From NCBI RefSeq assembly GCF_020524885.1, contig NZ_JAIVKJ010000005.1, positions 211,076-275,075 on the forward strand: a stretch of 64,000 nucleotides of DNA, in the 5' to 3' direction. The stretch is from Microbulbifer elongatus (GTDB lineage: Bacteria > Pseudomonadota > Gammaproteobacteria > Pseudomonadales > Cellvibrionaceae). The notes under the pieces were generated by a model. It worked only from the letters and a program-made list of their open reading frames with translations. It was not told the origin of the DNA and made no database searches. The position numbers and the translations under genes are program-made. How positions within the stretch are numbered: the stretch's first letter is position 1; each line of letters starts with the position of its first letter. Positions 51,122 to 63,285 of this stretch are shown here, piece by piece.

Positions 51122-51496
51122 GTGAACAAGAACAGACCTGTCAATTTAGACATTTCTACTATTAAGCTTCCCGCGCCAGCGTTGGTTTCTATTCTGCACC
51201 GTATTTCCGGTGTGGTGCTTTTCGCTGTGGTTGCACTTCTTCTGTGCATGCTGGATTCCAGTCTGGAATCTGAGCAGGGTTTCCAAAAAGTAGCCGACTT
51301 CTTTACGAGTGTGCCGGCCAAGCTGCTGCTGTGGGCCTCACTGGCTGCACTGATCTACCACTTGATCGCGGGTGTGCGTCACCTGTTGATGGATGCTGGT
51401 CTGGGTGAGAGCCTCGAAGGTGGTCGCCGCGGCGCCATCCTGGTACTGGTGCTTTCTATAGTGCTCATTCTGCTGGCGGGGGTTCTGATATGGTAA
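51122..51496 (+). CDS. sdhC: Succinate dehydrogenase cytochrome b556 subunit
   Basis: Large membrane anchor of complex II, three transmembrane helices, 124 residues. It starts at GTG (MNKNRPVNLDISTIKLPAPA) and contains SILHRISGVVLF, the conserved SxxHRxSG quinone-site motif, and the haem-ligand His region YHLIAGVRHLLMD. It overlaps sdhD by seven bases, a compact operon start. Confidence 0.96.
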   Translation: MNKNRPVNLDISTIKLPAPALVSILHRISGVVLFAVVALLLCMLDSSLESEQGFQKVADFFTSVPAKLLLWASLAALIYHLIAGVRHLLMDAGLGESLEGGRRGAILVLVLSIVLILLAGVLIW

Positions 51497-51858
51497 AGGC
51501 AGTTACTGGTTTCGGTCGCAGTGGTCTGTACGACTGGTTCATTCAGCGCATCAGTGCAGTAGTGCTGGTGGCTTACACCCTCTTTATAGTGGGCTTCATT
51601 TTTCTCTCCAAAGACTTTGGCTACGCCAGCTGGTCTGCGCTGTTTGAACAGCGCTGGGTGCGCGTATTCAGCCTGGTGGCTTTGATCTCCACAATTGCTC
51701 ATGCCTGGATCGGTCTCTGGTCCGTGGTTACCGACTACCTCACCAACCGGATGATGGGCGGCAAAGCGACCGTTCTGCGTATCTTGGTTGAAGTACTGCT
51801 GGGCGCGGTTGCCGTGTTCTATGCGGTGTGGGGCATTGAAATTCTGTGGGGTGTGTAA
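51490..51858 (+). CDS. sdhD: Succinate dehydrogenase hydrophobic membrane anchor subunit
   Basis: Small membrane anchor of complex II with three helices, 122 residues. The N-terminal GFGRSGLYDWFIQRISAVVL and central HAWIGLWSVVTDYL (haem and quinone site) identify it. It overlaps sdhC and is followed by sdhA after three bases. Confidence 0.95.
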   Translation: MVKAVTGFGRSGLYDWFIQRISAVVLVAYTLFIVGFIFLSKDFGYASWSALFEQRWVRVFSLVALISTIAHAWIGLWSVVTDYLTNRMMGGKATVLRILVEVLLGAVAVFYAVWGIEILWGV

Positions 51859-51861
51859 GTA

Positions 51862-53634
51862 ATGTCGAATATGCGAACAATAACCTTTGACGGTATCGTG
51901 ATTGGCGGCGGCGGTGCGGGTATGCGCGCTGCCCTGCAGATGGCCCAGTCCGGTTTCAAGACTGCGGTAATCACCAAAGTATTCCCGACCCGTTCACACA
52001 CAGTTTCCGCCCAGGGCGGTATCACCTGTGCAATTGCCAGTGACGATCCCAATGACGATTGGCGCTGGCACATGTACGACACCGTCAAGGGCTCCGACTA
52101 CATCGGTGACCAGGACGCGATCGAGTACATGTGTTCCGTAGGCCCTGAAGCGGTGTTCGAGCTGGAGCACATGGGTCTGCCGTTCTCCCGTACTAAAGAA
52201 GGGCGTATCTATCAGCGTCCGTTCGGTGGCCAGTCCAAGGACTTTGGTCGCGGTGGCCAGGCGGCGCGTACCTGTGCTGCTGCTGACCGTACCGGTCACG
52301 CCCTGCTGCACACCCTTTACCAGAACAACGTCAAGCACAACACCGTATTTCTGAACGAGTGGTTCGCGGTAGACCTGGTGAAAAACCAGGACGGCGCTGT
52401 GGTCGGTGTTATCGCGATCTGCATTGAAGATGGTGAAGTCGTCTTCATCAAGTCGAAAGCCACCGTGCTGGCGACCGGCGGTGCTGGCCGGATTTATGCC
52501 TCTACCACGAACGCACACATCAATACCGGTGACGGTGTTGGTATGGCACTGCGCGCTGGTGTGCCGGTGCAGGATATCGAAATGTGGCAGTTCCACCCCA
52601 CCGGTATTTACGGTGCGGGCACCCTGGTGACCGAAGGTTGTCGCGGTGAGGGCGGTTACCTGATCAACAAGGACGGCGAGCGCTTCATGGAGCGTTACGC
52701 GCCGAATGCCAAGGACCTTGCCGGGCGCGATGTGGTTGCCCGCTCCATGGTTCTCGAAATTCTGGATGGCCGCGGTGCCGGTCCGAATGGCGACCACGTG
52801 TTCCTGAAGCTGGACCACCTGGGTGAAGAGTTGCTGCACAGCCGCCTGCCGGGTATTTGTGAGCTGTCCAAGACCTTCGCTCACGTCGATCCGGTAAAAG
52901 AGCCGATTCCGGTTGTGCCGACCTGTCACTATATGATGGGCGGTATTCCCACCAATATTCACGGCCAGGCCCTGACCCAGGATGCATCGGGCAATGATCA
53001 GGTGATCGACGGTTTGTACGCCTGTGGCGAAGTCGCCTGCGTATCGGTGCACGGCGCCAACCGCCTGGGCGGCAACTCGCTGCTGGACCTGGTGGTCTTC
53101 GGCCGCGCCTCCGGCCTGTTCATCGAGAAGGCCCTGCGCGAAGGTATCGAAAGTCGTGAAGCTTCTGACTCTGATATCGAAGCCGCTATGTCCCGCCTGA
53201 ACCGTCTCGAAACCACCAACAATGGTGAGAAGTCAGCGGACCTGCGCGCCGAGCTGCAAGGCGTGATGCAGAATCACTTCGGTGTATTCCGTCGCGGCGA
53301 CTACATGGCCGAGGGTGTTAGCAAGCTGGAAGACCTGCGTGAGCGTATTGCCAACGTGCGTCTGGACGACAAGTCCCGCGCCTTCAATACCGCGCGGATT
53401 GAAGCACTCGAGCTGCAGAACCTGCTGGAGGTGGCCGAAGCCACCGCGATCGCGGCAGAAGTGCGTACCGAGAGCCGCGGTGCCCACGCTCGTGAAGACT
53501 ATCAGGAGCGCGACGACGAAAACTGGCTGTGCCACTCCATGTATTACTCGAGCGAGAAGCGTGTGGGCAAGCGCGCGGTCAACTTTGCGCCCAACACCGT
53601 AGACGCTTTCGAGCCGAAAGCGCGTACCTACTAA
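51862..53634 (+). CDS. sdhA: Succinate dehydrogenase flavoprotein subunit
   Basis: Oxidises succinate to fumarate with covalent FAD on the cytoplasmic face of complex II. The 590-residue protein has the dinucleotide fold [17 protein letters not shown], the FAD-linking His in [15 protein letters not shown], the substrate region [20 protein letters not shown] and [19 protein letters not shown]. Standard length and order (sdhC-D-A-B). Confidence 0.98.
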   Translation: MSNMRTITFDGIVIGGGGAGMRAALQMAQSGFKTAVITKVFPTRSHTVSAQGGITCAIASDDPNDDWRWHMYDTVKGSDYIGDQDAIEYMCSVGPEAVFELEHMGLPFSRTKEGRIYQRPFGGQSKDFGRGGQAARTCAAADRTGHALLHTLYQNNVKHNTVFLNEWFAVDLVKNQDGAVVGVIAICIEDGEVVFIKSKATVLATGGAGRIYASTTNAHINTGDGVGMALRAGVPVQDIEMWQFHPTGIYGAGTLVTEGCRGEGGYLINKDGERFMERYAPNAKDLAGRDVVARSMVLEILDGRGAGPNGDHVFLKLDHLGEELLHSRLPGICELSKTFAHVDPVKEPIPVVPTCHYMMGGIPTNIHGQALTQDASGNDQVIDGLYACGEVACVSVHGANRLGGNSLLDLVVFGRASGLFIEKALREGIESREASDSDIEAAMSRLNRLETTNNGEKSADLRAELQGVMQNHFGVFRRGDYMAEGVSKLEDLRERIANVRLDDKSRAFNTARIEALELQNLLEVAEATAIAAEVRTESRGAHAREDYQERDDENWLCHSMYYSSEKRVGKRAVNFAPNTVDAFEPKARTY

Positions 53635-53652
53635 TTCGGGAGCGGAAAGAAC

Positions 53653-54357
53653 ATGTTGAAAGTAAGCATTTACCGTTACAACCCGGAAACCGATTCTGCA
53701 CCCTACATGCAGGATTACGAGCTGGATACTCAGGGCAAGGACCTGATGGTGCTGGACGTGCTGGAGCTGCTGAAAGCGCAGGACCCGACCCTGTCATATC
53801 GCCGTTCCTGTCGTGAAGGTGTCTGTGGCTCCGACGGTATGAATATTTCCGGTAAGAACGGGCTCGCCTGTATCATGCCTATCTCCGAAGCGGCGCCGAA
53901 AGGCAAGCTGGTACTGCGTCCGCTGCCCGGGCTGCCGGTCATCCGTGACCTGGTGGTAGATATGGAGCAGTTCTACACCCAGTACAAGAAGATCGAACCA
54001 TACCTGCAGAACGATACGCCGGCTCCGGCCATCGAGCGTCTGCAGTCTCCGGAAGAACGTGAAAAACTGGATGGCCTCTACGAGTGTATTCTCTGCGCCT
54101 GCTGTTCCACGTCTTGCCCGTCCTTCTGGTGGAACCCCGACAAGTTCATCGGCCCGGCAGGTCTGCTGCAGGCCTATCGTTTCCTCGCGGACAGCCGCGA
54201 TGAAGCCACTGATGAGCGCCTCGGTAAACTGGATGATCCGTTCAGTGTTTTCCGCTGTCACGGTATCCAGAACTGTGTGAATGTTTGCCCCAAAGGGTTG
54301 AACCCTACCCGGGCAATCGGCCATATCCGCAATATGCTGATAACCCGCGCGGTATAG
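53653..54357 (+). CDS. sdhB: Succinate dehydrogenase iron-sulfur subunit
   Basis: Carries electrons from FAD to quinone through three Fe-S clusters; 234 residues. The N-terminal ferredoxin domain has SCREGVCGSDGMNISGKNGL with its following Cys for the [2Fe-2S] cluster. The C-terminal domain has CILCACCSTSCP and CHGIQNCVNVCPKGLNP for the [4Fe-4S] and [3Fe-4S] clusters. It ends the sdh part of the operon; a hairpin follows. Confidence 0.98.
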   Translation: MLKVSIYRYNPETDSAPYMQDYELDTQGKDLMVLDVLELLKAQDPTLSYRRSCREGVCGSDGMNISGKNGLACIMPISEAAPKGKLVLRPLPGLPVIRDLVVDMEQFYTQYKKIEPYLQNDTPAPAIERLQSPEEREKLDGLYECILCACCSTSCPSFWWNPDKFIGPAGLLQAYRFLADSRDEATDERLGKLDDPFSVFRCHGIQNCVNVCPKGLNPTRAIGHIRNMLITRAV

Positions 54358-54442
54358 GGGCTAGCCCCAACCGGGAACGCGGGTTCCCATCAAAAATAAT
54401 CACAATTAGGTCGACAGCAGCGCAGCTGTCAGGCTTATACGA

Positions 54443-54477
54443 AAAAGGGGAGGTGTCTTTTCAGCACCTCCCCTTTT
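54443..54477 (+). terminator. Hairpin between sdhB and sucA
   Basis: AAAAGGGGAGGTG (54443-54455) pairs perfectly with CACCTCCCCTTTT (54465-54477) over a nine-base loop. It ends in a run of only four T, so it may be a partial terminator or processing site between sdh and suc genes. Confidence 0.8.
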
Positions 54478-54547
54478 GTGAGTGAAAAGACAGGAAAGAG
54501 CGGCGCGAAATTTCAAGGGTGCGCGTCGTCAATTGAGGTAGGCATTA

Positions 54548-57373
54548 ATGCACGAAAGCACAATGGAGGAACTCTGGCGTACTTCGCATATTTCTGGTGG
54601 CAACGCCGGGTATGTGGAGGAGCTGTACGAGACCTATCTGCACGACCCCAGTGGTGTACCGGAAGAATGGCGCAGTTACTTTGACAGCCTGCCGCGGGTA
54701 AATGGCGGTGATGTCTCACATGCTGCCATTCGTCAGCACTTCGAGTTGCTGGCGAAGAACCGTACCCGCCCTCTCGCCGCTCCCGGCGCTGGCTCGGTCA
54801 ATATTGAACACGAGCGCAAGCAGATTAAAGTTCTGCAACTGATCAATTCCTATCGTCACCGCGGTCACAAGAAGGCCACCCTTGACCCGCTGGGCATCAT
54901 GGCCCGCGAGCAGGTGCCGGATCTGCAGCTGAACTACCACGGCCTCACTGAAGGCGATTTCGACACCACCTTCCAGACTGGCGACCTGTTCTTCTGCAAC
55001 GGTGAAGCCACTCTGCGTGAAATCGTCGAAGGCCTGGAAAATACCTACTGCCGCAACCTGGGTGCCGAGATCATGCACCTGTCCAACCTGGACGAGCAGC
55101 AGTGGTTCCAGCAGCGCCTTGAGCGCAGCCAGTCCAACCCGACTTTCGGCAATGACATTCGCACCGAAATTCTGCAGCGCCTGTCTGCGGCAGAAGGCCT
55201 CGAGCGTCACCTGGATTCCAAGTACCCGGGCACCAAACGTTTCGGCGTGGAAGGCGGCGAGAGCCTGATCCCGCTCATGGACGCACTGATCCGTCGTTCC
55301 GGTACCTACTCGGTAAAAGAAATCGTGATCGGCATGGCCCACCGCGGCCGCCTGAACACGCTGGTGAATATCCTGGGTAAAAACCCGGCGGACCTGTTTG
55401 AAGAGTTCGAGGGCAAGAAAACCCTGGATACCTCCGGCGACGTGAAGTATCACCAGGGCTTCTCCTCCAACGTAATGACCCCCGGCGGCGAAGTGCACCT
55501 GGCGCTGGCCTTTAACCCCTCGCACCTTGAGATCTGTGCGCCGGTGGTTGTCGGTTCCGTGCGCGCCCGCCAAGATCGTCGCGGCGACAGCACTGGTGAA
55601 AAGGTGATGCCGATCAATATCCACGGTGACGCGGCCTTCGCCGGTCAGGGCGTAGTGCAGGAAACCCTGCAGATGTCCCAGACCCGTGGCTACTACACTG
55701 GCGGCACCATCCATCTGGTGCTGAACAACCAGGTTGGCTTCACCACCAGCAAACGCGAAGACGCCCGCTCCACCGAGTACTGTACCGATGTCGCGAAGAT
55801 GATCGACGCCCCGGTACTGCATGTGAACGGCGACGACCCCGAAGCCGTAGTGCTGGCAGGTCTGCTGGCGGTGGATTACCGCTACGAGTTCAAGAAAGAC
55901 ATCGTCATCGACCTGGTGTGCTACCGCCGTCGCGGTCACAACGAAACCGATGACCCTTCTGGCACCCAGCCGCTGATGTACCAGACCATCCGCAAGCACA
56001 AGACCACCCGTACCCTGTACGCGGAAAAACTGGTCGCTGAAGGTGTGCTGGACAAGGCTGCCGCCGACAAGCTGGCCAATGATTACCGCGATAAACTCGA
56101 CCGCGGTGAAGACGTGGCCACCGGTCTGGTGAAAGAGCCGGACGAGTCCATGTTTGTGGACTGGCGCCCCTACCTGAATCACGAGTGGACCGTGGCAGGT
56201 GACACCAGCTTCCCAATGAAGAAGCTGAAAGATGTTGCCAATCGCATGACCACCGTGCCCGACGGTATTGTGATGCAGCGCCAGGTCTCCAAGATCTACG
56301 AAGACCGCCGCAAAATGGCCGGCGGTGCGCTGCCTCTGAACTGGGGTATGGCGGAAACGTTGGCCTACGGCACGCTACTGGAAGAGGGCTTTATGGTCCG
56401 CTTCACCGGCGAAGATGTTGGCCGCGGTACCTTCTCGCACCGTCACGCGGTTATCCACAGCCAGAAAGATGGCCAGAGCTACGTTCCCCTGCAGAACATG
56501 TTCGAAGGCCAGCCGCGTTTCGATATCTACGATTCGCTGCTGTCGGAAGAAGCCGTTCTCGCGTTCGAATACGGCTATGCCACCACCACGCCAAAATCCC
56601 TGGTGGTGTGGGAAGCACAATTTGGCGATTTCGCCAACGGTGCCCAGGTGGTGATCGACCAGTTCATCACTTCCGGTGAGCACAAGTGGGGCCGTATGTG
56701 CGGCCTGGTGATGCTGTTGCCGCACGGTTATGAAGGTCAGGGCCCGGAGCACTCCTCCGCCCGTCTCGAACGCTTCATGCAGCTGTGTGCCGAGCACAAT
56801 ATCCAGGTGTGTAACGCCACCACCCCGGCCCAGATCTTCCACCTGCTGCGTCGTCAGGCAGTCCGCCCGATGCGCCGCCCGCTGGTAATCATGAGCCCGA
56901 AATGGATCCTGCGACACAAACTGGCCACCTCCAGCCTCGACGAGCTGGCAAAAGGCAAGTTCCACAACGTGATCCAGGACGAGGGTGTTGATCCCGCCAA
57001 GGTGAAGCGCCTGGTCATCTGCTCGGGCAAGGTTTACTACCATCTGCTGGAAGCGCGCATGGAGCGCGAACAGGAAGATGTAGCTCTGGTACGTCTGGAG
57101 CAGCTGTATCCCTTCCCGGACGACGAGTTCCTGGCTGCGGTTTCCGCATTCAAGAACATCAAGAGCGTGGCCTGGTGTCAGGAAGAGCCTATGAACCAGG
57201 GCGCCTGGTACTCCAGCCAGCACCACCTGCGTCGTCTGCTGAATGAAGCACATCCGAAGCTGGAGCTGGAATATGTCGGCCGCGCAGCCTCTGCTGCACC
57301 GGCGGCGGGCTATATGTCCACCCACTTGGAAGAACAGAATACGTTCATCAATGAGGCGCTGACTGTCAAATAA
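54548..57373 (+). CDS. sucA: 2-oxoglutarate dehydrogenase E1 component
   Basis: Thiamine-diphosphate-dependent decarboxylase of 2-oxoglutarate; 941 residues. Features: the N-terminal [20 protein letters not shown] with the short E2-binding region, the ThDP/substrate block [40 protein letters not shown] and the C-terminal [26 protein letters not shown] sequence lies about eight bases before ATG 54548. It forms a complex with SucB and Lpd, which follow directly. Confidence 0.98.
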   Translation: MHESTMEELWRTSHISGGNAGYVEELYETYLHDPSGVPEEWRSYFDSLPRVNGGDVSHAAIRQHFELLAKNRTRPLAAPGAGSVNIEHERKQIKVLQLINSYRHRGHKKATLDPLGIMAREQVPDLQLNYHGLTEGDFDTTFQTGDLFFCNGEATLREIVEGLENTYCRNLGAEIMHLSNLDEQQWFQQRLERSQSNPTFGNDIRTEILQRLSAAEGLERHLDSKYPGTKRFGVEGGESLIPLMDALIRRSGTYSVKEIVIGMAHRGRLNTLVNILGKNPADLFEEFEGKKTLDTSGDVKYHQGFSSNVMTPGGEVHLALAFNPSHLEICAPVVVGSVRARQDRRGDSTGEKVMPINIHGDAAFAGQGVVQETLQMSQTRGYYTGGTIHLVLNNQVGFTTSKREDARSTEYCTDVAKMIDAPVLHVNGDDPEAVVLAGLLAVDYRYEFKKDIVIDLVCYRRRGHNETDDPSGTQPLMYQTIRKHKTTRTLYAEKLVAEGVLDKAAADKLANDYRDKLDRGEDVATGLVKEPDESMFVDWRPYLNHEWTVAGDTSFPMKKLKDVANRMTTVPDGIVMQRQVSKIYEDRRKMAGGALPLNWGMAETLAYGTLLEEGFMVRFTGEDVGRGTFSHRHAVIHSQKDGQSYVPLQNMFEGQPRFDIYDSLLSEEAVLAFEYGYATTTPKSLVVWEAQFGDFANGAQVVIDQFITSGEHKWGRMCGLVMLLPHGYEGQGPEHSSARLERFMQLCAEHNIQVCNATTPAQIFHLLRRQAVRPMRRPLVIMSPKWILRHKLATSSLDELAKGKFHNVIQDEGVDPAKVKRLVICSGKVYYHLLEARMEREQEDVALVRLEQLYPFPDDEFLAAVSAFKNIKSVAWCQEEPMNQGAWYSSQHHLRRLLNEAHPKLELEYVGRAASAAPAAGYMSTHLEEQNTFINEALTVK

Positions 57374-57414
57374 GACAGCAGTACAACGAAGAGCAATCTC
57401 AGGAAACAGGAAAA

Positions 57415-58617
57415 ATGACCATCGAGATTAAAGCGCCAACTTTCCCGGAATCCGTTCAGGACGGCACTGTTGCCACCTGGCACAAACAACCGGGTGAAGC
57501 CGTGTCCCGCGATGAACTGATCGTGGATATTGAAACCGACAAAGTTGTGCTGGAAGTCGTTGCTCCGGCAGACGGCGCCATCAGCGAAATTATCAAGGGA
57601 GAGGGCGATACCGTGCTCTCCAACGAAGTGATCGCCAAGTTTGAAGAAGGTGCAGGCGGCAGCGCTGGTGCCTCTTCCGAAGCCCCTGCAGCAGAAGCCG
57701 CAGCCGAAGCGCCGGCCCCGGCAGCCGGCGGCGAGAAAATTGCCATGCCTTCCGCCAAGAAAATGGCGGCGGAAAAAGGCGTAGACCTGGCTGGCGTTGA
57801 AGGCTCCGGTAAAGGTGGTCGCGTTCTGAAAGAAGACGTGATGAAGGCTGGTTCAGCTCCCGCCGCTGCCGCTGCGCCCGCCGCTGCGGCACAGGTTGAA
57901 GTTACTCCGGGCGAGCGTGTTGAAAAGCGCGTACCCATGACCCGTATGCGCAAGCGTATCGCCGAGCGCCTGCTTGATGCGTCCCAGTCCACTGCCATGC
58001 TCACTACCTTCAACGAAGTGAACATGAAGCCGATCATGGACCTGCGTAAAAACTACAAGGACCTGTTCGAAAAAACCCATAACGGCACCCGCCTGGGCTT
58101 TATGGGCTTCTTTGTGAAAGCGGCAGTGGAAGCGCTCAAGCGTTACTCTGCGGTGAACGCTTCCATCGACGGTAACGACATCGTGTACCACGGTTACCAG
58201 GACATCGGTGTAGCAGTTTCTTCTCCGAAAGGTCTGGTAGTGCCGATTCTGCGCAATGCGGAGAACATGGGCCTGGCGGACATGGAAAACAATATCCGCG
58301 ACCTGGGTCTGCGTGCCCGCGATGGCAAGCTGTCCATCGAGGAGATGACCGGCGGCACCTTCACCATCACTAACGGTGGTGTATTCGGTTCCCTGCTGTC
58401 CACCCCGATCCTGAACCCGCCGCAAACTGCAATCCTGGGTATGCACAAAATCCAGGAGCGCCCGATGGCGGTAGACGGCAAGGTAGAAATCCTGCCGATG
58501 ATGTATTTGGCGCTGTCTTACGACCATCGCCTGATCGACGGTAAGGAAGCGGTAGGCTTCCTGGTGGCGATCAAGGAAATGATCGAAGACCCGGCGCGTA
58601 TTCTGCTGGAAGTGTAA
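57415..58617 (+). CDS. sucB: Dihydrolipoamide succinyltransferase (E2 of OGDH)
   Basis: Core of the 2-oxoglutarate dehydrogenase complex, 400 residues. An N-terminal lipoyl domain has the lipoyl-Lys in [15 protein letters not shown], followed by an Ala/Pro-rich linker, a peripheral-subunit-binding domain ([20 protein letters not shown]) and a catalytic domain with the active-site [30 protein letters not shown] ribosome site precedes the ATG. Its lipoyl group would be made by the LipB/LipA pair in this window. Confidence 0.98.
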   Translation: MTIEIKAPTFPESVQDGTVATWHKQPGEAVSRDELIVDIETDKVVLEVVAPADGAISEIIKGEGDTVLSNEVIAKFEEGAGGSAGASSEAPAAEAAAEAPAPAAGGEKIAMPSAKKMAAEKGVDLAGVEGSGKGGRVLKEDVMKAGSAPAAAAAPAAAAQVEVTPGERVEKRVPMTRMRKRIAERLLDASQSTAMLTTFNEVNMKPIMDLRKNYKDLFEKTHNGTRLGFMGFFVKAAVEALKRYSAVNASIDGNDIVYHGYQDIGVAVSSPKGLVVPILRNAENMGLADMENNIRDLGLRARDGKLSIEEMTGGTFTITNGGVFGSLLSTPILNPPQTAILGMHKIQERPMAVDGKVEILPMMYLALSYDHRLIDGKEAVGFLVAIKEMIEDPARILLEV

Positions 58618-58639
58618 GCAGATTCTGTATTGGAGATAT

Positions 58640-58661
58640 GGCGGCTGAATGTGCAGCCGCC
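58640..58661 (+). other. Stem-loop in the sucB-lpd gap
   Basis: GGCGGCTG (58640-58647) pairs with CAGCCGCC (58654-58661) over a six-base loop. No T tract follows, so it probably tunes mRNA stability rather than terminating transcription. Confidence 0.6.
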
Positions 58662-58766
58662 TGACGAATGAGCCGGCCATTCGAGTCGGCAACAACGGCA
58701 GCAAGACCGTCTCAGGGAAAGCCGGGAAGACCCCGGTTATGCGAAAAAAATATTCGCATACATTGA

Positions 58767-60236
<1,470 letters not shown>

Positions 60237-60249
60237 GCTCGTAATATTT

Positions 60250-60274
60250 CGGGGCGGCTATAACAGTCGCCCCG
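60250..60274 (+). terminator. Hairpin after lpdA
   Basis: CGGGGCGGCT (60250-60259) pairs with AGTCGCCCCG (60265-60274), with one G-T wobble, over a five-base loop and is followed by GTTTCATTTC. It may limit readthrough into sucC. Confidence 0.5.
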
Positions 60275-60386
60275 GTTTCATTTCAGAGCTCTGGCCTGGT
60301 ATCAAAATACCACCAGAGCGCTGTCTAAAGGTGCAGAGTAATCTGCAAATTGGTAAACACATTTTAAATGTGAATTGGTATTGACT

Positions 60387-61553
60387 ATGAACTTGCATGA
60401 GTATCAGGGCAAACAACTGTTTGCAGCATACGGATTGCCGGTTTCCCAAGGCATTGCAGCGGAAACCCCGGCAGCAGCAGCAGCGGCAGCAGACGAAATC
60501 GGCGGTGACAAGTGGGTTGTTAAAGCCCAGGTACACGCTGGTGGCCGCGGTAAAGCGGGCGGCGTAAAGCTGGTGGACTCCAAAGCGGAAATTGAAGAAT
60601 TCGCGAAAAAGTGGCTGGGCAACAACCTGGTAACTTATCAGACAGACGAAAACGGCCAGCCGGTTTCCCGTATCCTCGTGGAAAGCTGCACCGATATCGA
60701 TCAGGAACTGTACCTGGGTGCGGTGATGGACCGTGCTACCCGTCGCATCGTCTTCATGGCCTCCACCGAAGGCGGTGTTGAGATCGAGAAGGTTGCGGAA
60801 GAGACTCCGGAAAAAATCCTGAAAGCCATCATCGACCCGCTGGTAGGCGCACAGCCTTACCAGGGCCGTGAGCTGGCGTTCAAACTGGGCCTCGAAGGCG
60901 ACCAGATCAAGCAGTTCACCAAGATCTTCCTGGGTCTGGCGAAAATGTTTGAAGAGAAAGATCTGGCCCTGCTGGAAATCAACCCGCTGGTCATCACTCC
61001 AGAGAAGAACCTGCACTGCCTGGACGCCAAGATCGTGATCGACAGCAACGCGCTGTACCGTCACCCGGACCTGCGTGAAATGCACGACCCGTCTCAGGAA
61101 GACGAGCGCGAAGCACACGCAGCCAAGTGGGACCTCAATTATGTGGCACTGGATGGCAACATCGGCTGCATGGTGAACGGTGCCGGTCTGGCCATGGGTA
61201 CCATGGACATCGTGAACCTGCACGGCGGCAAGCCGGCCAACTTCCTGGACGTTGGTGGCGGTGCAACCAAAGAGCGCGTTGTGGAAGCGTTCAAGATCAT
61301 CCTGTCTGACGAGAACGTGAAAGCCGTTCTGATCAACATCTTCGGCGGCATCGTGCGCTGCGACATGATCGCAGAAGGCGTAATCGGCGCGGTTAAAGAA
61401 GTTGGCGTTAAGATCCCGGTTGTTGTTCGCCTTGAAGGTAACAACGCAGACCTGGGTGCCAAGGTTCTGAGCGACAGCGGCCTGAACATCATCGCTGCCA
61501 CCAGCCTGACCGACGCGGCAGAGCAAGTGGTTAAAGCTGCGGAGGGTAAATAA
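60387..61553 (+). CDS. sucC: Succinyl-CoA synthetase beta subunit
   Basis: ATP-grasp subunit (388 residues from ATG 60387) that binds nucleotide and couples succinyl-CoA hydrolysis to NTP formation. It starts [20 protein letters not shown] and has [20 protein letters not shown], the nucleotide region and [20 protein letters not shown]. The start four codons later than the longest frame matches the family. sucD follows after two bases. Confidence 0.98.
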   Translation: MNLHEYQGKQLFAAYGLPVSQGIAAETPAAAAAAADEIGGDKWVVKAQVHAGGRGKAGGVKLVDSKAEIEEFAKKWLGNNLVTYQTDENGQPVSRILVESCTDIDQELYLGAVMDRATRRIVFMASTEGGVEIEKVAEETPEKILKAIIDPLVGAQPYQGRELAFKLGLEGDQIKQFTKIFLGLAKMFEEKDLALLEINPLVITPEKNLHCLDAKIVIDSNALYRHPDLREMHDPSQEDEREAHAAKWDLNYVALDGNIGCMVNGAGLAMGTMDIVNLHGGKPANFLDVGGGATKERVVEAFKIILSDENVKAVLINIFGGIVRCDMIAEGVIGAVKEVGVKIPVVVRLEGNNADLGAKVLSDSGLNIIAATSLTDAAEQVVKAAEGK

Positions 61554-61555
61554 TC

Positions 61556-62428
61556 ATGTCAGTACTGATTAACAAAGACACTAAAGTAATCTGTCAGGGC
61601 TTCACCGGCTCCCAGGGTACTTTCCACTCCGAGCAAGCCATCGAGTACGGTACAAAAATGGTCGGTGGTGTTACCCCGGGCAAAGGCGGCCAGACTCATC
61701 TGGGCCTGCCGGTTTTCAACACCGTAAAAGAAGCGGTTGAAGCCACCGGTGCAGAAGCGTCCGTAATCTACGTACCGGCGCCTTTCTGTAAGGACTCCAT
61801 CCTGGAAGCAGCCAACGGCGGCATCAAGCTGATCGTGTGCATCACCGAAGGCATTCCTACCATGGACATGCTGCAGGCCAAGGTTAAGTGCGACGAGCTG
61901 GGCGTGCGCCTGATCGGCCCGAACTGCCCGGGCGTAATCACTCCCGGTGAGTGCAAAATCGGCATCATGCCGGGCCACATCCACAAGCCGGGTAAAGTGG
62001 GCATCGTTTCCCGCTCCGGTACTCTGACTTACGAAGCCGTAAAGCAGACTACCGACCACGGCTTCGGCCAGTCCACCTGTGTAGGTATCGGTGGTGACCC
62101 CATCCCGGGCTCCAACTTCATCGACATTCTGGAAATGTTCCAGAACGACCCGCAGACCGAAGCGATCGTTATGATCGGTGAGATCGGTGGTTCCGCTGAA
62201 GAAGAAGCTGCTGCTTACATCAAGGAAAACGTCACCAAGCCGGTGGTTTCCTACATCGCTGGTGTAACCGCTCCTCCCGGAAAGCGCATGGGCCACGCCG
62301 GTGCGATCATCTCCGGTGGTAAAGGCACTGCAGACGAGAAGTTTGCCGCTCTGGAAGACGCCGGTGTTAAAACCGTGCGCTCCCTGGCGCAGATCGGCGA
62401 CGCGCTGAAGGAAGTAACCGGCTGGTAA
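61556..62428 (+). CDS. sucD: Succinyl-CoA synthetase alpha subunit
   Basis: Subunit of 290 residues that carries the phosphohistidine. Features: the CoA-binding [20 protein letters not shown], the ligase motif [20 protein letters not shown] and [20 protein letters not shown] with the active His. It closes the gltA/sdh/suc block and is followed by a strong terminator. Confidence 0.98.
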   Translation: MSVLINKDTKVICQGFTGSQGTFHSEQAIEYGTKMVGGVTPGKGGQTHLGLPVFNTVKEAVEATGAEASVIYVPAPFCKDSILEAANGGIKLIVCITEGIPTMDMLQAKVKCDELGVRLIGPNCPGVITPGECKIGIMPGHIHKPGKVGIVSRSGTLTYEAVKQTTDHGFGQSTCVGIGGDPIPGSNFIDILEMFQNDPQTEAIVMIGEIGGSAEEEAAAYIKENVTKPVVSYIAGVTAPPGKRMGHAGAIISGGKGTADEKFAALEDAGVKTVRSLAQIGDALKEVTGW

Positions 62429-62449
62429 TCAGCTGCTGCTTCCGAGCAT

Positions 62450-62479
62450 AAAAAAAGCCGCCTTCGGGCGGCTTTTTTT
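62450..62479 (+). terminator. Strong intrinsic terminator after sucD
   Basis: GCCGCC and GGCGGC (62457-62462, 62467-62472) enclose a TTCG tetraloop; seven A precede and seven T follow. Confidence 0.95.
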
Positions 62480-62846
62480 GTGCCTGGAGGTGCTGGAAAG
62501 TCATAATAGTCGAGTGCTTGGTGTATGGGGCTTACTCGCAGTCATTTTAAAAACACTGAAAATTAGTAAACTAAGATCGGTTTTAAGGCCAACTTCCCGA
62601 AATATATAAGCTGAGTCTCCTATTTATCTGGTAGCGCTTGTAAGTTATTGATCTTAAAAGGGAGTGAAAACTGTTCAATGGCCGTGGGTAAGAATATGTT
62701 AATGACCTGAAGTCTCGTTAATTCTGAGGCGGGAAAGGTTGGTTTGGCTTTAGCGTTGATTTTAAAGGACTTTTTCCTGGGGGCGTGGCCGCGGTCCAGT
62801 AAATAGTAGCGAGAGATATATAAAGCCACTGGCCTTTGAATAAACT
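62480..62846. other. AT-rich stretch before the cassettes
   Basis: About 370 bases, visibly richer in A and T than the rest of the window, with no gene I can support; a short minus-strand frame (62620-62829) has no ribosome site or family. It contains no attC-like site and no integrase, and lies between the sucD terminator and the first cassette core. Confidence 0.55.
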
Positions 62847-63279
62847 GTTAGGCTCTCGGAGAAGCCATGTCTCTATCAAAGAAAGGCCTAAGAAAAATAG
62901 AGCATTGTGGGCAAGAATACGGTTGGATGATTCTGAAAAGACCAACGTATACTCAAGCAGCTTTTCGCTCAAATATGACAGTAGCGATACAATTACTTAA
63001 TACCGAAAAACCGAAGGTATTACACGTAACTCTGAATATAGATCGTCCAGATAATTGGCTTGAGCCTCACCAAACTCAGATAACTCCGCGGATAATAGAA
63101 GGAATTATTTCGGGCGCAATTGAAGATGGTTGGGTGCCAGATTCAGGGGGTGCAGCTTATGAGTTTTCGTATCAAGTCATAAAGTACGCGTAAGTTGAGC
63201 CTAACAAACGGTTGTAGTCGCCGCGAAAGACACGGCTGGGACGGCTTACGCTACGCTCCAGCCGCCCCTAAACCGAGCG
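62847..63279 (+). mobile_element. Integron-type gene cassette 1
   Basis: The unit opens with the core GTTAGGC (62847-62853), holds one gene on the plus strand and has its matching R'' site GCCTAAC at 63199-63205, the exact reverse complement of its own core, as expected of an excised and reinserted cassette. The boundary with the next unit is at G63279 of GTTAGTG. Composition is AT-rich relative to the chromosome around it. Confidence 0.72.
62867..63193 (+). CDS. Cassette-borne hypothetical protein
   Basis: A 108-residue protein of unknown function (MSLSKKGLRKIEHCGQEYGW...). It is soluble, has no signal peptide or membrane helix and ends in AYEFSYQVIKYA. I do not recognise a family; the style resembles short conserved unknowns common in integron arrays. 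A GGAG sequence (62858-62861) lies five bases before the ATG, and its stop codon lies six bases before the R'' core. Base use is AT-rich, unlike its neighbours, which suggests lateral transfer. Confidence 0.7.
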   Translation: MSLSKKGLRKIEHCGQEYGWMILKRPTYTQAAFRSNMTVAIQLLNTEKPKVLHVTLNIDRPDNWLEPHQTQITPRIIEGIISGAIEDGWVPDSGGAAYEFSYQVIKYA

Positions 63280-63285
63280 TTAGTG
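63199..63285. other. attC-like recombination site
   Basis: An 87-base site with R'' GCCTAAC (63199-63205) and R' GTTAGTG (63279-63285). The inner boxes CGGTTGTAG (63209-63217, L'') and CTAAACCG (63268-63275, L') pair with one extra base in L'', the asymmetry that sets strand choice in true attC sites. The centre folds further through CGGCTGG (63233-63239) and CCAGCCG (63258-63264). Together these are the structural hallmarks of attC. Confidence 0.75.

Noticed and set aside
54716..56182. Long minus-strand frame opposite sucA
   Set aside because: It mirrors the codon bias of the well-identified sucA on the other strand and has no family match, so it is an antisense shadow.
60258..61526. Long minus-strand frame opposite sucC
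   Set aside because: No family or start signal; sucC is unambiguous on the plus strand.
62620..62829. 69-residue minus-strand frame before the cassettes
   Set aside because: No start signal and no recognisable domain; AT-rich stretches give chance frames.
62847..62853. GTTAGGC considered as an attI site with a hidden integrase upstream
   Set aside because: The upstream DNA is sucD and its terminator followed by a gap with no integrase-like frame on either strand.
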